A DNA stretch of 64,000 nucleotides from Lachnospiraceae bacterium (GCA_015057455.1 SVEH01000003.1:115907-179906); one strand, 5' to 3'; shown: positions 26,362 through 36,415, counted from the first letter of the stretch. Numbers and translations: made by a program. Notes: a model not told the origin generated them from the letters alone.

Positions 26362-26387
26362 AAGGACTGTTACAAGTAACAGTCCTT
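26362..26387 (-). terminator. Terminator of the ribosomal supercluster
   Basis: A perfect 12-bp stem (AAGGACTGTTAC and its complement) with a two-base centre that opens to a normal loop, followed by TTTTTATAT on the minus strand. It lies 26 bases past the rplQ stop codon. A partial copy of its arm (AAAAAGGACTGT) recurs at 26286-26297. Confidence 0.85.
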
Positions 26388-26412
26388 AATTATATTATAA
26401 TTTATTTTGCTT

Positions 26413-26949
26413 CTATACTAATTCAATTAGTACTTCCATAGCTGCGTCACCTTTACGTGGTCCGATCTTAACGATTCTTGTATAACCACCATTACGGTCA
26501 GCATACTTTGGTGCAATCTCATCAAATAATTTTTGAGCTACATCAACAGTCTTAGTACCATTCTTCTTACCAGAGTTCTCTGATGGAACTTCTGTTATAT
26601 CATATAGTACTTTTAACATTTGACGTCTTGCATGAAGTCTTGATGGGTTATCTTTCTTTACAGTCTTCTCTACTTCATCGAATACAGTAACTTTCTTACC
26701 ATCTACAACTTCTTTTACTCTTTTGCCATCTTTATCTTTACGAGCAACCTTTGCAGTAACTGTAACTGTTTCGAAATTATCTTTTTCTCTTACAGCTAAA
26801 GCGATAAGTCCCTCAGCGATCTTACGAATCTCTTTGGCTTTTGCTTCAGTAGTAACTATTTTACCATGATATAATAGGTTAGTTACTTGATTACGAAGCA
26901 ATGCTTTTCTTTGACTTGATGTTCTTCCAAGTTTTCTATAGCCTGCCAT
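26413..26949 (-). CDS. rplQ: 50S ribosomal protein L17, enlarged
   Basis: Large-subunit protein, last gene of the alpha operon. At 178 residues it is longer than the usual 115-130. The conserved N-terminus ([20 protein letters not shown]) and C-terminus ([17 protein letters not shown]) enclose a charged insertion at about residues 56-102, between the first domain and the conserved RLHARRQ helix. The insertion is rich in Lys, Asp and Val, keeps frame and has no sign of decay. Enlarged L17 is seen in some Clostridia. Confidence 0.96.
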   Translation of the reverse strand: MAGYRKLGRTSSQRKALLRNQVTNLLYHGKIVTTEAKAKEIRKIAEGLIALAVREKDNFETVTVTAKVARKDKDGKRVKEVVDGKKVTVFDEVEKTVKKDNPSRLHARRQMLKVLYDITEVPSENSGKKNGTKTVDVAQKLFDEIAPKYADRNGGYTRIVKIGPRKGDAAMEVLIELV

Positions 26950-26994
26950 TATTTTACCTCCTTAAAGCTTATAGGGTCACATGCCCCACAACAA

Positions 26995-27954
26995 TTATTC
27001 ATCACCTACGTTAAGTGATAAACCAAGTTCTTTTAATTTAGCAAGTACTTCTTCAAGTGATTTACGTCCAAGATTTCTAACTTTCATCATATCATCTGAT
27101 GTCTTGTTAGTTAACTCTTCAACAGTATTTATACCTGCTCTCTTTAAACAATTGTATGATCTAACAGATAATTCTAATTCATCGATATTCATATCAAGAA
27201 TCTTTTCTTTCTCGTCATCTTCTTTAACAACGATAACTTCAGCTGTTTTAGCTTTCTCTGATAAATCTATAAATGAATTTAAGTGTTCACTAAGAACTTT
27301 GGCAGCTAAAGAAACAGCCTCATCTGGCTCTAATGTTCCTTTAGTAAATACATCTAATGTTAATTTATCATAATCTGTTATTTGACCAACACGTGTATTC
27401 TCTACAGTTAGATTAACTCTCTCAATTGGAGTATAAATTGAATCAATTGCTATAACTCCAATAGGTAAATCATCTCTTTTATTCTTCTCAGCACTAATAT
27501 ATCCTCTACCTGCAGTTATAGTTAACTCCATGTAAAGTTTACAATCTGAGCCACCACTTAATGTAGCGATAACTAAATCAGGATTTAAAATCTCTAAATC
27601 TGGATCAATGTGAATATCTGCTGCTGTTACTACACCTTCGCCTTCATATTCTATGTAAGCGATCTTAGTATCTGTAGAATCACTATTATTTCTAATAGCA
27701 AGATTCTTAATATTCATAATTATCTCAGTTACATCTTCTTTAACTCCTGGTATTGCACTAAATTCATGAACTACGCCGTCAATCTTAACTTGACTTACAG
27801 CCACACCTGGTAATGATGAAAGCATAATTCTTCTTAATGAATTACCTAGTGTTGTACCATATCCTCTTTCAAGTGGCTGAACAACAAAACGGCCGTACTT
27901 TTTATCCTCAGAAATTTTTTCAATCTCTATTCTTGGTTTTTCAAAATCAAACAC
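26995..27954 (-). CDS. rpoA: DNA-directed RNA polymerase alpha subunit
   Basis: Assembly platform of RNA polymerase, 319 residues. The N-terminal dimerisation domain contains [20 protein letters not shown]. The C-terminal domain (about 240-319), which contacts UP elements and activators, contains [14 protein letters not shown] and [13 protein letters not shown]. It lies between rpsD and rplQ as in other alpha operons. Confidence 0.98.
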   Translation of the reverse strand: MFDFEKPRIEIEKISEDKKYGRFVVQPLERGYGTTLGNSLRRIMLSSLPGVAVSQVKIDGVVHEFSAIPGVKEDVTEIIMNIKNLAIRNNSDSTDTKIAYIEYEGEGVVTAADIHIDPDLEILNPDLVIATLSGGSDCKLYMELTITAGRGYISAEKNKRDDLPIGVIAIDSIYTPIERVNLTVENTRVGQITDYDKLTLDVFTKGTLEPDEAVSLAAKVLSEHLNSFIDLSEKAKTAEVIVVKEDDEKEKILDMNIDELELSVRSYNCLKRAGINTVEELTNKTSDDMMKVRNLGRKSLEEVLAKLKELGLSLNVGDE

Positions 27955-27995
27955 TATATGGCCCTCCTTTTGGGTTCTACTATCTGCCCAGATTA

Positions 27996-28592
27996 TTATT
28001 TAGAATATAACTCGACGATAAGCATCTCGTTAACTGGAACATCGATAAGATCTCTTGTAGGAATCTCTTTAACTGTTCCACTTAAGTTATTGTGATCAGC
28101 TTCTAGCCAAGCTGGAACTAATCTTCCATCAGTAACTTCTAAAATATCTTTGTATCTTTGAGCTGATTTATACTTCTCAGCTATCTCTATTACATCACCA
28201 GCTTTAACTTGGTATGATGGAATATTAACACGTTTTCCATTAACTAATACATGTTTATGATCAACGATTTGTCTTGCTTCTTTTCTTGTTCTACCATAAC
28301 CCATTCTGAATAATACGTTATCTAATCTAAGCTCAAGAATTATAAGAAGGTTCTCACCTGCAGTACCGTTCTTCATCTTCTTAGCTCTTTCAAAATTATT
28401 TCTGAAAGGTTTTTCTAAAACACCATATATAAATTTAGCTTTTTGCTTCTCTCTTAATTGTAACCCGTACTCACTCATTTTCTTACCAGCTCTAAGTGAC
28501 TTTCTATTAGACTTCTTGTCTATTCCTAAGAAAGTTGGCTCTAAGTCAAGTGATCTACATCTTTTTAATACAGGACTCATGTCTCTTGCCAT
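27996..28592 (-). CDS. rpsD: 30S ribosomal protein S4
   Basis: Primary 16S rRNA-binding protein, 198 residues. It carries an S4 RNA-binding domain near 88-150 ([20 protein letters not shown], then [14 protein letters not shown]). It lacks the N-terminal zinc cysteines of some S4 forms: the region reads [12 protein letters not shown] with one Cys, so it is the Cys-minus type. The gene lies within the alpha operon, as is usual in Clostridia and unlike Bacillus. Confidence 0.97.
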   Translation of the reverse strand: MARDMSPVLKRCRSLDLEPTFLGIDKKSNRKSLRAGKKMSEYGLQLREKQKAKFIYGVLEKPFRNNFERAKKMKNGTAGENLLIILELRLDNVLFRMGYGRTRKEARQIVDHKHVLVNGKRVNIPSYQVKAGDVIEIAEKYKSAQRYKDILEVTDGRLVPAWLEADHNNLSGTVKEIPTRDLIDVPVNEMLIVELYSK

Positions 28593-28615
28593 TGCTAATT
28601 ACACCTCCTATAAAA

Positions 28616-29014
28616 TTAGACTCTTCTACGTTTTGGTGGTCTACATCCATTATGTGGAACTGGAGTAACGTCTTTAATACTAGTTACTTCTATACCACAT
28701 GCTTGAAGTGCACGAATTGCGGCATCTCTTCCTGAACCTGGACCCTTTACCATAACTTCTACTGTTTTTAAACCATGTACCACTGCTGCTTTAGCTGCAG
28801 TTTCAGCTGCCATTTGTGCTGCATAAGGTGTTGATTTCTTAGAACCTCTAAATCCTAATCCACCAGCACTTGCCCATGACAACGCATTACCCTCAGCATC
28901 TGTAAGGGTTACTATTGTATTATTAAAAGATGACTGAATGTGTGCTTGTCCACGTTCAACGTTCTTTTTAACACGCTTCTTAGTCACTTTTTTTGTAGTT
29001 GCCTTTTTAGCCAT
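28616..29014 (-). CDS. rpsK: 30S ribosomal protein S11
   Basis: Platform protein of the small subunit, 132 residues. The conserved core includes [18 protein letters not shown] and the C-terminal [13 protein letters not shown]. The ATG at 29014 follows AGGAGGG by seven bases, so the ten extra codons upstream that stay in frame are not translated. The N-terminus is lysine-rich ([17 protein letters not shown]). Confidence 0.97.
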   Translation of the reverse strand: MAKKATTKKVTKKRVKKNVERGQAHIQSSFNNTIVTLTDAEGNALSWASAGGLGFRGSKKSTPYAAQMAAETAAKAAVVHGLKTVEVMVKGPGSGRDAAIRALQACGIEVTSIKDVTPVPHNGCRPPKRRRV

Positions 29015-29077
29015 TAATAAACCCTCCTGTTGGATTTCTATCAAAATATTTTAACAATAATCTTAGTCTATCTAAAA

Positions 29078-29446
29078 TTATTTCTTCTTGTTTGCTACTG
29101 TTCTCTTAGGACCTTTTCTAGTTCTAGCATTGTTCTTAGTATTTTGTCCACGAACTGGAAGTCCTTTTCTATGACGAATTCCTCTATAGCATCCTATTTC
29201 TTGAAGTCTCTTAATGTTAAGAGCTATCTCTCTACGTAAATCACCTTCAACTGTTTGTGAAGCATCGATTACGTCACGGATTCTACCTACTTCTTCGTCT
29301 GTTAAATCCTTAACACGAGTGTCAGGATTTACATTTGCTTCTGCAAGTATACGATTTGAGCTAGTTCTTCCTATACCATAGATATAAGTAAGACCAATCT
29401 CTACACGTTTTTCTCTTGGTAAATCTACACCACTGATACGAGCCAT
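29078..29446 (-). CDS. rpsM: 30S ribosomal protein S13
   Basis: Small-subunit head protein that contacts L5 and tRNA, 122 residues. [20 protein letters not shown] and the basic C-terminus [18 protein letters not shown] are diagnostic. GGAGGTG precedes the ATG. A 229-bp structured spacer separates it from rpmJ upstream. Confidence 0.98.
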   Translation of the reverse strand: MARISGVDLPREKRVEIGLTYIYGIGRTSSNRILAEANVNPDTRVKDLTDEEVGRIRDVIDASQTVEGDLRREIALNIKRLQEIGCYRGIRHRKGLPVRGQNTKNNARTRKGPKRTVANKKK

Positions 29447-29540
29447 GTGCGTTTACACCTCCATAAATTTAATCAATCTCTTTTTAACAACTTATAATCA
29501 TTTTTTGTCTTACGCTAAAATAAGACTTTAATTAATATGA

Positions 29541-29593
29541 AGATATTTTATATCATATAGCGAACTATATGGTGAAATGCATATAAAACATCT
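29541..29593. repeat. Nested hairpin in the rpmJ-rpsM spacer
   Basis: CATATAG-CGAA-CTATATG is a perfect 7-bp stem with a tetraloop. Outside it, AGATATTTTATAT pairs with ATATAAAACATCT with one mismatch. The two stems form one extended hairpin in the middle of the spacer. Confidence 0.65.
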
Positions 29594-29675
29594 AATTTAT
29601 TTATAATAATTAATAAGTAATATCCTGAAATATCACTTCAGCCGCTCATAAATAAATTGCAAATACAACTAACAA

Positions 29676-29789
29676 TTAGCCTTGTCTTTGCTTATGTCTT
29701 GGGTTTTCACAGATAACTCTGATGCTTCCCTTTCTCTTAATAATTTTGCACTTTTCGCAAATTGGTTTTACTGATGATCTAACCTTCAT
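29676..29789 (-). CDS. rpmJ: 50S ribosomal protein L36
   Basis: A 37-residue zinc-ribbon ribosomal protein. [15 protein letters not shown] starts the frame, and the ligands Cys11, Cys14, Cys27 and His32 are all present, so this is the zinc-binding form. AAAGGAG precedes the ATG at 29789. It lies between infA and rpsM as usual. Confidence 0.96.
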   Translation of the reverse strand: MKVRSSVKPICEKCKIIKRKGSIRVICENPRHKQRQG

Positions 29790-29969
29790 TACCATTCACT
29801 CCTTTCACAAAAGTCCAGTAAATATTCTAGCACTAAAGTCTAGAAATATCAAGTATTTATTTTAACTAAATCTAATTTTTTATAATTTTTATTACATTTT
29901 TATAATTAACAAACCGTAGTTTGTATTAAATGTATATTTTACAAATAAAATTATTAGACTTTGCTACTC

Positions 29970-30188
29970 CTATTTATCTCTCCATATAATACGACCCTTT
30001 GTTAAGTCATATGGTGATAATTCTAATGTAACTTTATCTCCAGGTAGGATTCTTATAAAGTTCATTTTTAATTTTCCACTTAAATGAGCTAATACTCTGT
30101 GTCCATTTTCTAACTCTACTTGAAACATTGCGTTAGGTAGTTTTTCAACAACTACTCCTTCTATTTCAACAACATCTGCCTTTGACAT
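29970..30188 (-). CDS. infA: Translation initiation factor IF-1
   Basis: A 72-residue OB-fold factor that binds the ribosomal A site during initiation. [11 protein letters not shown] and [19 protein letters not shown] are diagnostic. GGAGG lies five bases before the ATG at 30188; the four codons before it are not translated. A 180-bp AT-rich gap to rpmJ holds no visible gene. Confidence 0.98.
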   Translation of the reverse strand: MSKADVVEIEGVVVEKLPNAMFQVELENGHRVLAHLSGKLKMNFIRILPGDKVTLELSPYDLTKGRIIWRDK

Positions 30189-30244
30189 GTTTTCCTCCAA
30201 TCTAAGAATGTTTTAAATCATTCTTCTCTGAATTTATTGCTACT

Positions 30245-30526
30245 CTATATATATGCTTCACATCTGTGTTCTTGCTTAAATAATTTAATGCATCTTTTTA
30301 TGTCCTCATTGCGAAGCGAATTATTATCTATCTTTTCCATTATGTCTTCTGGTTTATTATTAACCACTTGAATATGTTTAATGTTCTTTTTCTTAGGTTT
30401 ATCTATTGTCTTTAATCTACCATCAACTACGTATACAAACCCACTTTCAACTTCCATTACTACATATATATGATTCTTATCATGACCAGACCTGGAAATT
30501 ATTAGGCTTCCTACTAATGTATCCAT
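30245..30526 (-). CDS. KOW-domain RNA-binding protein (L14e-like)
   Basis: A small basic protein of 93 residues. The N-terminal half, VGSLIISRSGHDKNHIYVVM then VDGRLKTIDKPKKKNIKHI, has the KOW/SH3-like fold pattern seen in L14e-like proteins of Clostridia. These are commonly encoded between adk/map and infA. A translation-linked role is inferred only from fold and location. In many Firmicutes map (methionine aminopeptidase) lies here; it is absent from this position. Confidence 0.8.
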   Translation of the reverse strand: MDTLVGSLIISRSGHDKNHIYVVMEVESGFVYVVDGRLKTIDKPKKKNIKHIQVVNNKPEDIMEKIDNNSLRNEDIKRCIKLFKQEHRCEAYI

Positions 30527-30557
30527 ATATCTTACCTCAAATACTACCTAACAGGGA

Positions 30558-31199
30558 CTATCCTAATATAGCAACTATTTCATTAAATACATCAGCCATA
30601 TCCTTTGTTCCATCAACTTCCTTTAAAATACCCTTTGTATTATAATAATCAATTAATGGTTGAGTTTGCTCGTGATATATATTAAGTCTATTTAATACTG
30701 TCTCTGGCTTATCATCATCTCTTAGAATTAATTCTTTTCCGCATGTATCACATATGCCTTCTGTCTTTGGTGGAATATGTTCAATGTGATATGTAGCTCC
30801 ACATGCTACGCATGCTCTTCTACCTGACATTCTTTTTACAATATTCTCATCTGGAACTTCAACATTAATAGCAAATTCCACATTCTCACCATTCTTAGCT
30901 AATGCAGCATCTAATGCTTCTGCTTGAGGTATTGTTCTTGGGAAACCATCTAAAACATATCCTTTTTCACAATCCTTTGCAGCAACTCTATCAACTACTA
31001 AATCTACAACAAGCTCGTCTGGAACTAACAATCCCTTATCCATATAAGTTTTTGCTTTCATTCCTAGCTCTGTACCATTTTTTATATTTGCTCTAAATAT
31101 GTCACCAGTTGAAATGTGTGGTATGTCATACTTTGAAGCGATTTGTTTTGCTTGAGTTCCTTTTCCTGCTCCAGGTGCTCCTAACATTATAATCTTCAT
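30558..31199 (-). CDS. adk: Adenylate kinase, zinc-LID form
   Basis: Interconverts ATP, ADP and AMP; 213 residues. The P-loop is GAPGAGKGTQ at 7-16, with the AMP-binding TGDIFR and DGFPRT motifs. The LID domain carries Cys130, Cys133, Cys150 and Cys153, the zinc-binding set of Gram-positive enzymes. GGAGG lies eight bases before the ATG at 31199; an upstream in-frame ATG has no such signal. It follows secY after a 246-bp gap with an inverted repeat. Confidence 0.98.
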   Translation of the reverse strand: MKIIMLGAPGAGKGTQAKQIASKYDIPHISTGDIFRANIKNGTELGMKAKTYMDKGLLVPDELVVDLVVDRVAAKDCEKGYVLDGFPRTIPQAEALDAALAKNGENVEFAINVEVPDENIVKRMSGRRACVACGATYHIEHIPPKTEGICDTCGKELILRDDDKPETVLNRLNIYHEQTQPLIDYYNTKGILKEVDGTKDMADVFNEIVAILG

Positions 31200-31359
31200 A
31201 AATAAATCCTCCATTTTGTCTCTATGTTTTTGCATTAATTCACTTTCTAATATATATATAATATCTATGATATCTTTAACTATATATCTTTATCATCTAT
31301 ATAATTTTATCAAATACCTATATATATTATTTTTCTATATATTATCTATATATCTATAT

Positions 31360-31420
31360 CAGTAAAGCTGTAGCAATCATTACCATTTGATATAAATCGG
31401 TCTCATACTACAGCTTACTG
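31360..31420. repeat. Inverted repeat between secY and adk
   Basis: CAGTAAAGCTGTAG pairs with CTACAGCTTACTG with a one-base bulge, enclosing about 34 bases. It lies some 25 bases past the secY stop codon and could be an attenuator or a processing site between the spc part and adk. No T-run follows. Confidence 0.6.
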
Positions 31421-31445
31421 ATTATTAGGAATAATCTATTCAGAT

Positions 31446-32777
31446 TTATTCACTTAAAAATCCTTTATAATGACGAACCAACATTTGTGATTCTATTTGT
31501 TTCATTGTTTCGATAACAACACCAACAATGATGATTAATGAAGTTCCTCCAAAACTAACTCTTGCATCAAAAACTCCTTCAAAGATTAAAGGTATTATTG
31601 CTACGATTGCAAGTCCTGTTACACCTATCAATATTATTCTATTTAATACACTTGTTAAATATTCTGTAGTTGCTTTACCTGGTCTTATACCTGGTATAAA
31701 TCCACCATTTTTCTTCATATTATTAGCAACTTCAATTGGATTAAATGTAATTGAAGTATAGAAATATGCGAAAAATACTAACAAAACAAGATATATAACA
31801 ACACCTAGTGTGTATTTAAATTCACTTGGACTCTTGATATTAAACCAAGCGTTTGCTGAAAATAGTTTTAAAATCTTTGGCCATATACCTACGCCTTTAC
31901 CTGATGCTGCCTGAATACCAAACAAACCAGATATTAATATAGGTAATTGTAATATTGATGTAGTAAATATTACTGGGATAACACCAGCAGTATTAACCTT
32001 TAGTGGAATGTAAGTTGATTGTCCACCAACTTGCTTTCTACCTTGAGTTTTCTTAGCATACTGCACTGGAATTCTTCTCTCAGCATCTTGAAGAATAACT
32101 ACAAAGACTACTATAAATGCAATAATTGCTGCAATTACTAAAAATGCAATTACTTGCTCAAATCTATTCTCCTTACCTCTAATAAATTGTGTATATAGAT
32201 TATTCATATCATTTGGTACTCTAGATACTATATTTATTAATAGGATAATAGATATACCATTACCAACACCCTTTTCAGTTATTCTCTCACCTAACCACAT
32301 AAGATATGTTGAACCAGCTGTCATTGATAATACAATAATTGTGATTGTTTTCCATCCGCCATCAAGCATATTCTTTTGTGAAAAACCAATAGCCATAGCT
32401 AAACTCTCTACCATTGCAAGTACAACTGCTACATATCTAGTAGCTTCAGATAGTTTCTTTCTTCCATCTTCACCATCTTTTTGCATCTCTTCTAACTTAG
32501 GAATTGCTATAGTTAAAAGTTGAATAATAATCGATGCTGTGATGTATGGTGTAATACTCAATGTAAATATTGACATTTGTGAGAATCCACCACCAGTAAA
32601 TGCGTCAAAGAAAGACTTTGATGCAAATGAATCAAAAAAAGCCTTAATTTCTTCTGCATTTATTCCTGGAATAATTATTTGACTACCTAATCTTACTACT
32701 ATAAGTGCTAAAAAAGTATAAACTAACTTACTTCTAATATCTTTGATCTTTAAAGCATTTTTTAAAGTTTGGAACAT
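31446..32777 (-). CDS. secY: Protein translocase subunit SecY
   Basis: Channel-forming subunit of the Sec translocon, 443 residues with ten hydrophobic segments. MFQTLKNALKIKDIRSKLVY, the plug/TM2 region with SIFTLSITPYITASIIIQ and the cytoplasmic loop GGFIPGIRPGKATTEYL are diagnostic. It starts three bases after the rplO stop, so the two are translationally close. Confidence 0.98.
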   Translation of the reverse strand: MFQTLKNALKIKDIRSKLVYTFLALIVVRLGSQIIIPGINAEEIKAFFDSFASKSFFDAFTGGGFSQMSIFTLSITPYITASIIIQLLTIAIPKLEEMQKDGEDGRKKLSEATRYVAVVLAMVESLAMAIGFSQKNMLDGGWKTITIIVLSMTAGSTYLMWLGERITEKGVGNGISIILLINIVSRVPNDMNNLYTQFIRGKENRFEQVIAFLVIAAIIAFIVVFVVILQDAERRIPVQYAKKTQGRKQVGGQSTYIPLKVNTAGVIPVIFTTSILQLPILISGLFGIQAASGKGVGIWPKILKLFSANAWFNIKSPSEFKYTLGVVIYLVLLVFFAYFYTSITFNPIEVANNMKKNGGFIPGIRPGKATTEYLTSVLNRIILIGVTGLAIVAIIPLIFEGVFDARVSFGGTSLIIIVGVVIETMKQIESQMLVRHYKGFLSE

Positions 32778-32780
32778 ATA

Positions 32781-33260
32781 TTAGATCACCTCTGCTTTTC
32801 CACCAAGAGCTTCAATTTTCTCTATAGCTTTTGCACTAAATGCGTTAGCTTGAACTGTAAGCTTCTTAGTTAATTCTCCGTTTCCTAGTATTTTAACACC
32901 ATCTCTTGAATTACCTATAATACCCTTCTTACGGTCTGGTCCCTTAGTTTGAGTCTCGCTCTTTACATTAAGTAAAGAATCAACTGTAACTACTGAACCA
33001 TCTTCAAATCTATTTAAAACACTTATATCTAATGATACGATATCCTTAGAATTTCTATTAGTAAAACCTCTCTTAGGAATTCTTCTGTAAAGTGGCATTT
33101 GTCCACCTTCGAATCCTATTCTAGGAGCACCTGAACGAGCCTTTTGACCCTTGTGTCCCTTACCAGCTGTTTTACCGTTTCCTGAACCATGTCCACGACC
33201 TCTTCTAAAGTTACCACTGTGTTTTGAACCCAATGCTGGTTTTAACTCTGATAAATTCAT
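32781..33260 (-). CDS. rplO: 50S ribosomal protein L15
   Basis: Large-subunit protein of 159 residues. [20 protein letters not shown] and the glycine-rich [20 protein letters not shown] are diagnostic. GGAGGTG lies upstream of the ATG at 33260; the GTG three codons earlier overlaps that site and is rejected. The middle part ([18 protein letters not shown]) is slightly longer than in Bacillus L15. Confidence 0.97.
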   Translation of the reverse strand: MNLSELKPALGSKHSGNFRRGRGHGSGNGKTAGKGHKGQKARSGAPRIGFEGGQMPLYRRIPKRGFTNRNSKDIVSLDISVLNRFEDGSVVTVDSLLNVKSETQTKGPDRKKGIIGNSRDGVKILGNGELTKKLTVQANAFSAKAIEKIEALGGKAEVI

Positions 33261-33286
33261 GACCTGCACCTCCTATTCTTCCAATA

Positions 33287-33469
33287 TTATATCTCTTCTA
33301 CTTTTACTAAGTGCTTAACTTGGAAAATCATTCCTCTTACACTTGCATTGTCTGGCATTTCGACAGTTTTATTTAATTTCTTAAGTCCTAATGCTTCAAC
33401 AGTCTTTTTGTGCTTTGGAATAGCTCCAATTGTTGACTTAACTAAAGTTACTTTTAATTTATTAGCCAT
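33287..33469 (-). CDS. rpmD: 50S ribosomal protein L30
   Basis: A 60-residue large-subunit protein. KVTLVKSTIGAIPKHKKTVE and the later VRGMIFQVKHLVKVEE are family blocks. It lies between rpsE and rplO with 17- and 26-bp gaps, as in spc operons generally. Confidence 0.96.
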   Translation of the reverse strand: MANKLKVTLVKSTIGAIPKHKKTVEALGLKKLNKTVEMPDNASVRGMIFQVKHLVKVEEI

Positions 33470-33486
33470 CCTTACTTCCTCCTTGC

Positions 33487-33990
33487 TTAAAGCTCGTTAA
33501 CAGAAATACCACGTAACTTAGCAACTTCCTCTGGAGTCTTTAGCTCAGCTAAACCAGCGATTGTTGCAAGAACAACGTTTTGTTTGTTGTTTGAACCTAA
33601 TGATTTTGTACGGATGTTCTTAAGACCTGCTAACTCAAGTACAGCACGCGCAGGACCTCCTGCGATAATTCCAGTACCTTCTGGTGCTTTCTTCATTAAC
33701 ACGGAAGCACTTCCGAATTTCCCTATAAAGTCATGAGGGATACTTTTATTCTCATCCATAGGTAATGAAATTAACTTCTTAATCGCATCTTCTTTACCTT
33801 TACGAATTGCTTCAGGAATTTCAGTTGCCTTTCCTAAACCAGCTCCAACGTGTCCGTTTCTATCACCAACAACTACTAATGCAGTAAATCTGAAATTACG
33901 TCCACCTTTTACAACTTTAGTAACACGTTTAATTGTTACTACACTATCTTCTAGCTCTAAAGCGCTAGCGTCTATAATAGTACGTTTCAT
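33487..33990 (-). CDS. rpsE: 30S ribosomal protein S5
   Basis: Small-subunit protein of 167 residues involved in decoding accuracy and mRNA unwinding. The double-stranded RNA-binding-like N-terminal domain contains [20 protein letters not shown], and the C-terminal domain contains [18 protein letters not shown]. The spectinomycin-loop region (VVKGGRNF) is intact. Confidence 0.98.
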   Translation of the reverse strand: MKRTIIDASALELEDSVVTIKRVTKVVKGGRNFRFTALVVVGDRNGHVGAGLGKATEIPEAIRKGKEDAIKKLISLPMDENKSIPHDFIGKFGSASVLMKKAPEGTGIIAGGPARAVLELAGLKNIRTKSLGSNNKQNVVLATIAGLAELKTPEEVAKLRGISVNEL

Positions 33991-34007
33991 GCGTAATTCC
34001 TCCTTAA

Positions 34008-34376
34008 TTAAAATTCGAGACCAGCTTCTCTAGCTGCATCTGCTAATGCTTGAACTTTTCCTTGATATATGAAACCGCCTCTATCAAATACTACAGTAGT
34101 TATACCTTTTTCGATAGCCTTTTTAGCGATTGTTGTACCAACAACTGCTGCTGCCTCAACATTGTTTGTCTTATCTAAACCAGATTTAACTTCTTTATCA
34201 AGTGTTGAAGCTGATACTAAAGTATTACCAACTGTATCATCGATAATTTGAGCGTACATATGATTATTGCTTCTAAATACTGCAAGACGAGGTCTATTAG
34301 CAGTACCTGTGAAACGGTTACGTATTTTTAAGTGTTTTTTAACACGTACTTCACTTCTTGATTTTTTACTAACCAT
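34008..34376 (-). CDS. rplR: 50S ribosomal protein L18
   Basis: 5S rRNA-binding protein of 122 residues. [20 protein letters not shown], then [12 protein letters not shown], and the C-terminal [20 protein letters not shown] are diagnostic. It sits 18 bases after rplF and 18 bases before rpsE. Confidence 0.98.
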   Translation of the reverse strand: MVSKKSRSEVRVKKHLKIRNRFTGTANRPRLAVFRSNNHMYAQIIDDTVGNTLVSASTLDKEVKSGLDKTNNVEAAAVVGTTIAKKAIEKGITTVVFDRGGFIYQGKVQALADAAREAGLEF

Positions 34377-34394
34377 CGTAATTCACTCCTTTAA

Positions 34395-34934
34395 TTATTT
34401 CTTACCAGTTTTACCAACTTTACGTCTGATTACTTCATCTTCGTATTTGATTCCTTTGCCCTTATATGGCTCTGGAGCTCTCTTAACTCTGATGTTAGCA
34501 GCGTATTGGCCAACTTTTTCTTTATCGATACCTTTGATTATGATCTTGTTACCATCTACAGTTGATTCAATTCCTTCTGGATCTTCAACTTCAACTGGAT
34601 GTGAATATCCAAGATGTAGTGTTATTTTCTTTCCTGATTTTTGAACTCTGTAACCAACACCGTTTACTTCAAGAACCTTTTGGTATCCTTCTGTAACACC
34701 AACAACCATGTTGTTGATAAGTGTTCTAGTTAAACCATGTAATGATTTCATTTTCTTTAAATCATTTGGTCTAGTAACGATTACTTCGCTTCCTTCAAGT
34801 TTAATATCCATCTCTGCAGGTAACACTCTTTCAAGTGTTCCTTTAGGACCTTTTACAGTCACTTTATTATTTTCTGCAATAGTCACTGTTACTCCAGCTG
34901 GTATTGCGATAGGCATTCTTCCAATACGTGACAT
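34395..34934 (-). CDS. rplF: 50S ribosomal protein L6
   Basis: Large-subunit stalk-base protein of 179 residues, with two repeated domains. [17 protein letters not shown] and the C-terminal [20 protein letters not shown] are diagnostic. Upstream, a 288-bp spacer containing a 13-bp inverted repeat separates it from rpsH, unusual for this tightly packed operon. Confidence 0.98.
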   Translation of the reverse strand: MSRIGRMPIAIPAGVTVTIAENNKVTVKGPKGTLERVLPAEMDIKLEGSEVIVTRPNDLKKMKSLHGLTRTLINNMVVGVTEGYQKVLEVNGVGYRVQKSGKKITLHLGYSHPVEVEDPEGIESTVDGNKIIIKGIDKEKVGQYAANIRVKRAPEPYKGKGIKYEDEVIRRKVGKTGKK

Positions 34935-35016
34935 GCCCGCACCTCCTAATTTTTATATAAACTTTATGAATTACTTCCTTATATATTAACTATCATGTCT
35001 ATATATAAACTCTGAT

Positions 35017-35097
35017 ATAAAAAGCATATATTACACTTTGTAAATAAACATATTATGCAATCTGCGAATAAGTTAAATTCAATCATATGCTTTTTAT
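35017..35097. repeat. Inverted repeat in the rpsH-rplF spacer
   Basis: ATAAAAAGCATAT (35017-35029) and ATATGCTTTTTAT (35085-35097) are perfect complements enclosing 55 bases. The whole 34935-35222 spacer is AT-rich and holds no gene. In RNA the stem would form a long-loop hairpin between the two cistrons. Confidence 0.7.
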
Positions 35098-35222
35098 AAT
35101 GAGTGCAATGTTCATGAGTAATATTATTGAATTTTATTAATTCTGTAAAACCTTAGTCGTAATTCAAATTATTAGTTAACTTTTATATCTACAATATAGT
35201 AATTAGCTATATAGTAATCCGA

Positions 35223-35624
35223 TTACCATACAAATGCTAAAACTTCTCCACCAACGTTAAGCTTTCTAGCTTCTTTATCAGTGATAACACCTTTGTTAGT
35301 TGAGATAATTGCAACTCCTAATCCTCCCAATACTTTTGGAAGATTTTCGTTGCTAGCGTATACTCTAAGACCTGGTTTTGAAATTCTCTTAAGTCCTGAG
35401 ATAATCTTAACATTTTTATCCTTACCATATTTTAAAGTAATATGAATGTTGTTAAATCCATTAACCTCTACTACTTCATAATTTTTAATATATCCTTCTT
35501 TTAGTAAGATTTCAGCTATAGATAATTTTATCTTTGAAGCTGGAACATCTACTGTATCATGTTTTGCAGTGTTTGCATTACGAATTCTTGTAAGCATATC
35601 TGCTATTGGATCACTCATTGTCAT
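35223..35624 (-). CDS. rpsH: 30S ribosomal protein S8
   Basis: 16S rRNA-binding protein of 133 residues; in E. coli S8 is the translational repressor of the spc operon. [20 protein letters not shown] and the C-terminal [18 protein letters not shown] are diagnostic. AAGGAGGT precedes the ATG at 35624. Confidence 0.98.
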   Translation of the reverse strand: MTMSDPIADMLTRIRNANTAKHDTVDVPASKIKLSIAEILLKEGYIKNYEVVEVNGFNNIHITLKYGKDKNVKIISGLKRISKPGLRVYASNENLPKVLGGLGVAIISTNKGVITDKEARKLNVGGEVLAFVW

Positions 35625-35647
35625 TTGATTTACCTCCTTCCTTTATT

Positions 35648-35833
35648 TTACCAACTAGCTTTTCTAACACCAGGAATTTGACCTTTATAAGCTAATTCAC
35701 GGAAACAAATTCTGCAAATTCCATATTTTCTTAAATATGCATGTGGACGTCCACAAAGTCTACAACGGCTGTATTCTCTAGTTGAGAATTTTTGTTTACG
35801 TTGTTGTTTAACTTTCATAGAAGTTTTTGCCAT
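35648..35833 (-). CDS. rpsZ: 30S ribosomal protein S14, zinc form
   Basis: Short S14 of 61 residues. The zinc ligands Cys24, Cys27, Cys40 and Cys43 (CRLCGRPH and CRICFREL) are all present. It lies between rplE and rpsH, the usual place for the zinc-type paralogue (also called rpsN). Confidence 0.97.
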   Translation of the reverse strand: MAKTSMKVKQQRKQKFSTREYSRCRLCGRPHAYLRKYGICRICFRELAYKGQIPGVRKASW

Positions 35834-35855
35834 GATTTTCTCCTCCTAATTCTAA

Positions 35856-36395
35856 CTATTTGCTAAATGGCATTCCGAATAATGTCAATAATTCACGTGC
35901 TTCTTCATCTGTTTTAGCAGTAGTAACAAATATGATATCCATACCTCTTACTTTGTCTACTTTATCATACTCTATTTCAGGGAAAATCAATTGTTCTTTA
36001 ATACCTAATGCGTAGTTACCTCTTCCGTCAAATGCGTTAGGGTTAACACCTCTAAAGTCACGTACACGTGGTAAAGCAAGGTTGATTAAACGATCAGCGA
36101 ATTCATACATTCTTTCACCTCTTAATGTAACCTTACATCCAATTGGCATTCCTTCTCTTAACTTAAAGTTTGCTACTGATTTCTTAGCTCTTGTAGGTAT
36201 AACCTTTTGACCAGTAATAGTCTCAAGATCCTTAATAGCTGCATCTAAAACCTTTGAGTTATCTTTAGCTTCACCTACACCCATGTTGATAACGATTTTA
36301 TCTAACTTAGGTACTTGCATAACGTTTTTGTAGCCAAACTTCTTAGTCATTCCATCCATAATTTCGTTCTTATATGTTTCTTTAAGTCTGCTCAT
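35856..36395 (-). CDS. rplE: 50S ribosomal protein L5
   Basis: 5S rRNA-binding protein of 179 residues. [18 protein letters not shown], then [18 protein letters not shown] and [20 protein letters not shown] are diagnostic. Confidence 0.98.
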   Translation of the reverse strand: MSRLKETYKNEIMDGMTKKFGYKNVMQVPKLDKIVINMGVGEAKDNSKVLDAAIKDLETITGQKVIPTRAKKSVANFKLREGMPIGCKVTLRGERMYEFADRLINLALPRVRDFRGVNPNAFDGRGNYALGIKEQLIFPEIEYDKVDKVRGMDIIFVTTAKTDEEARELLTLFGMPFSK

Positions 36396-36415
36396 CGTGC
36401 GACCTCCTTCCTCAA

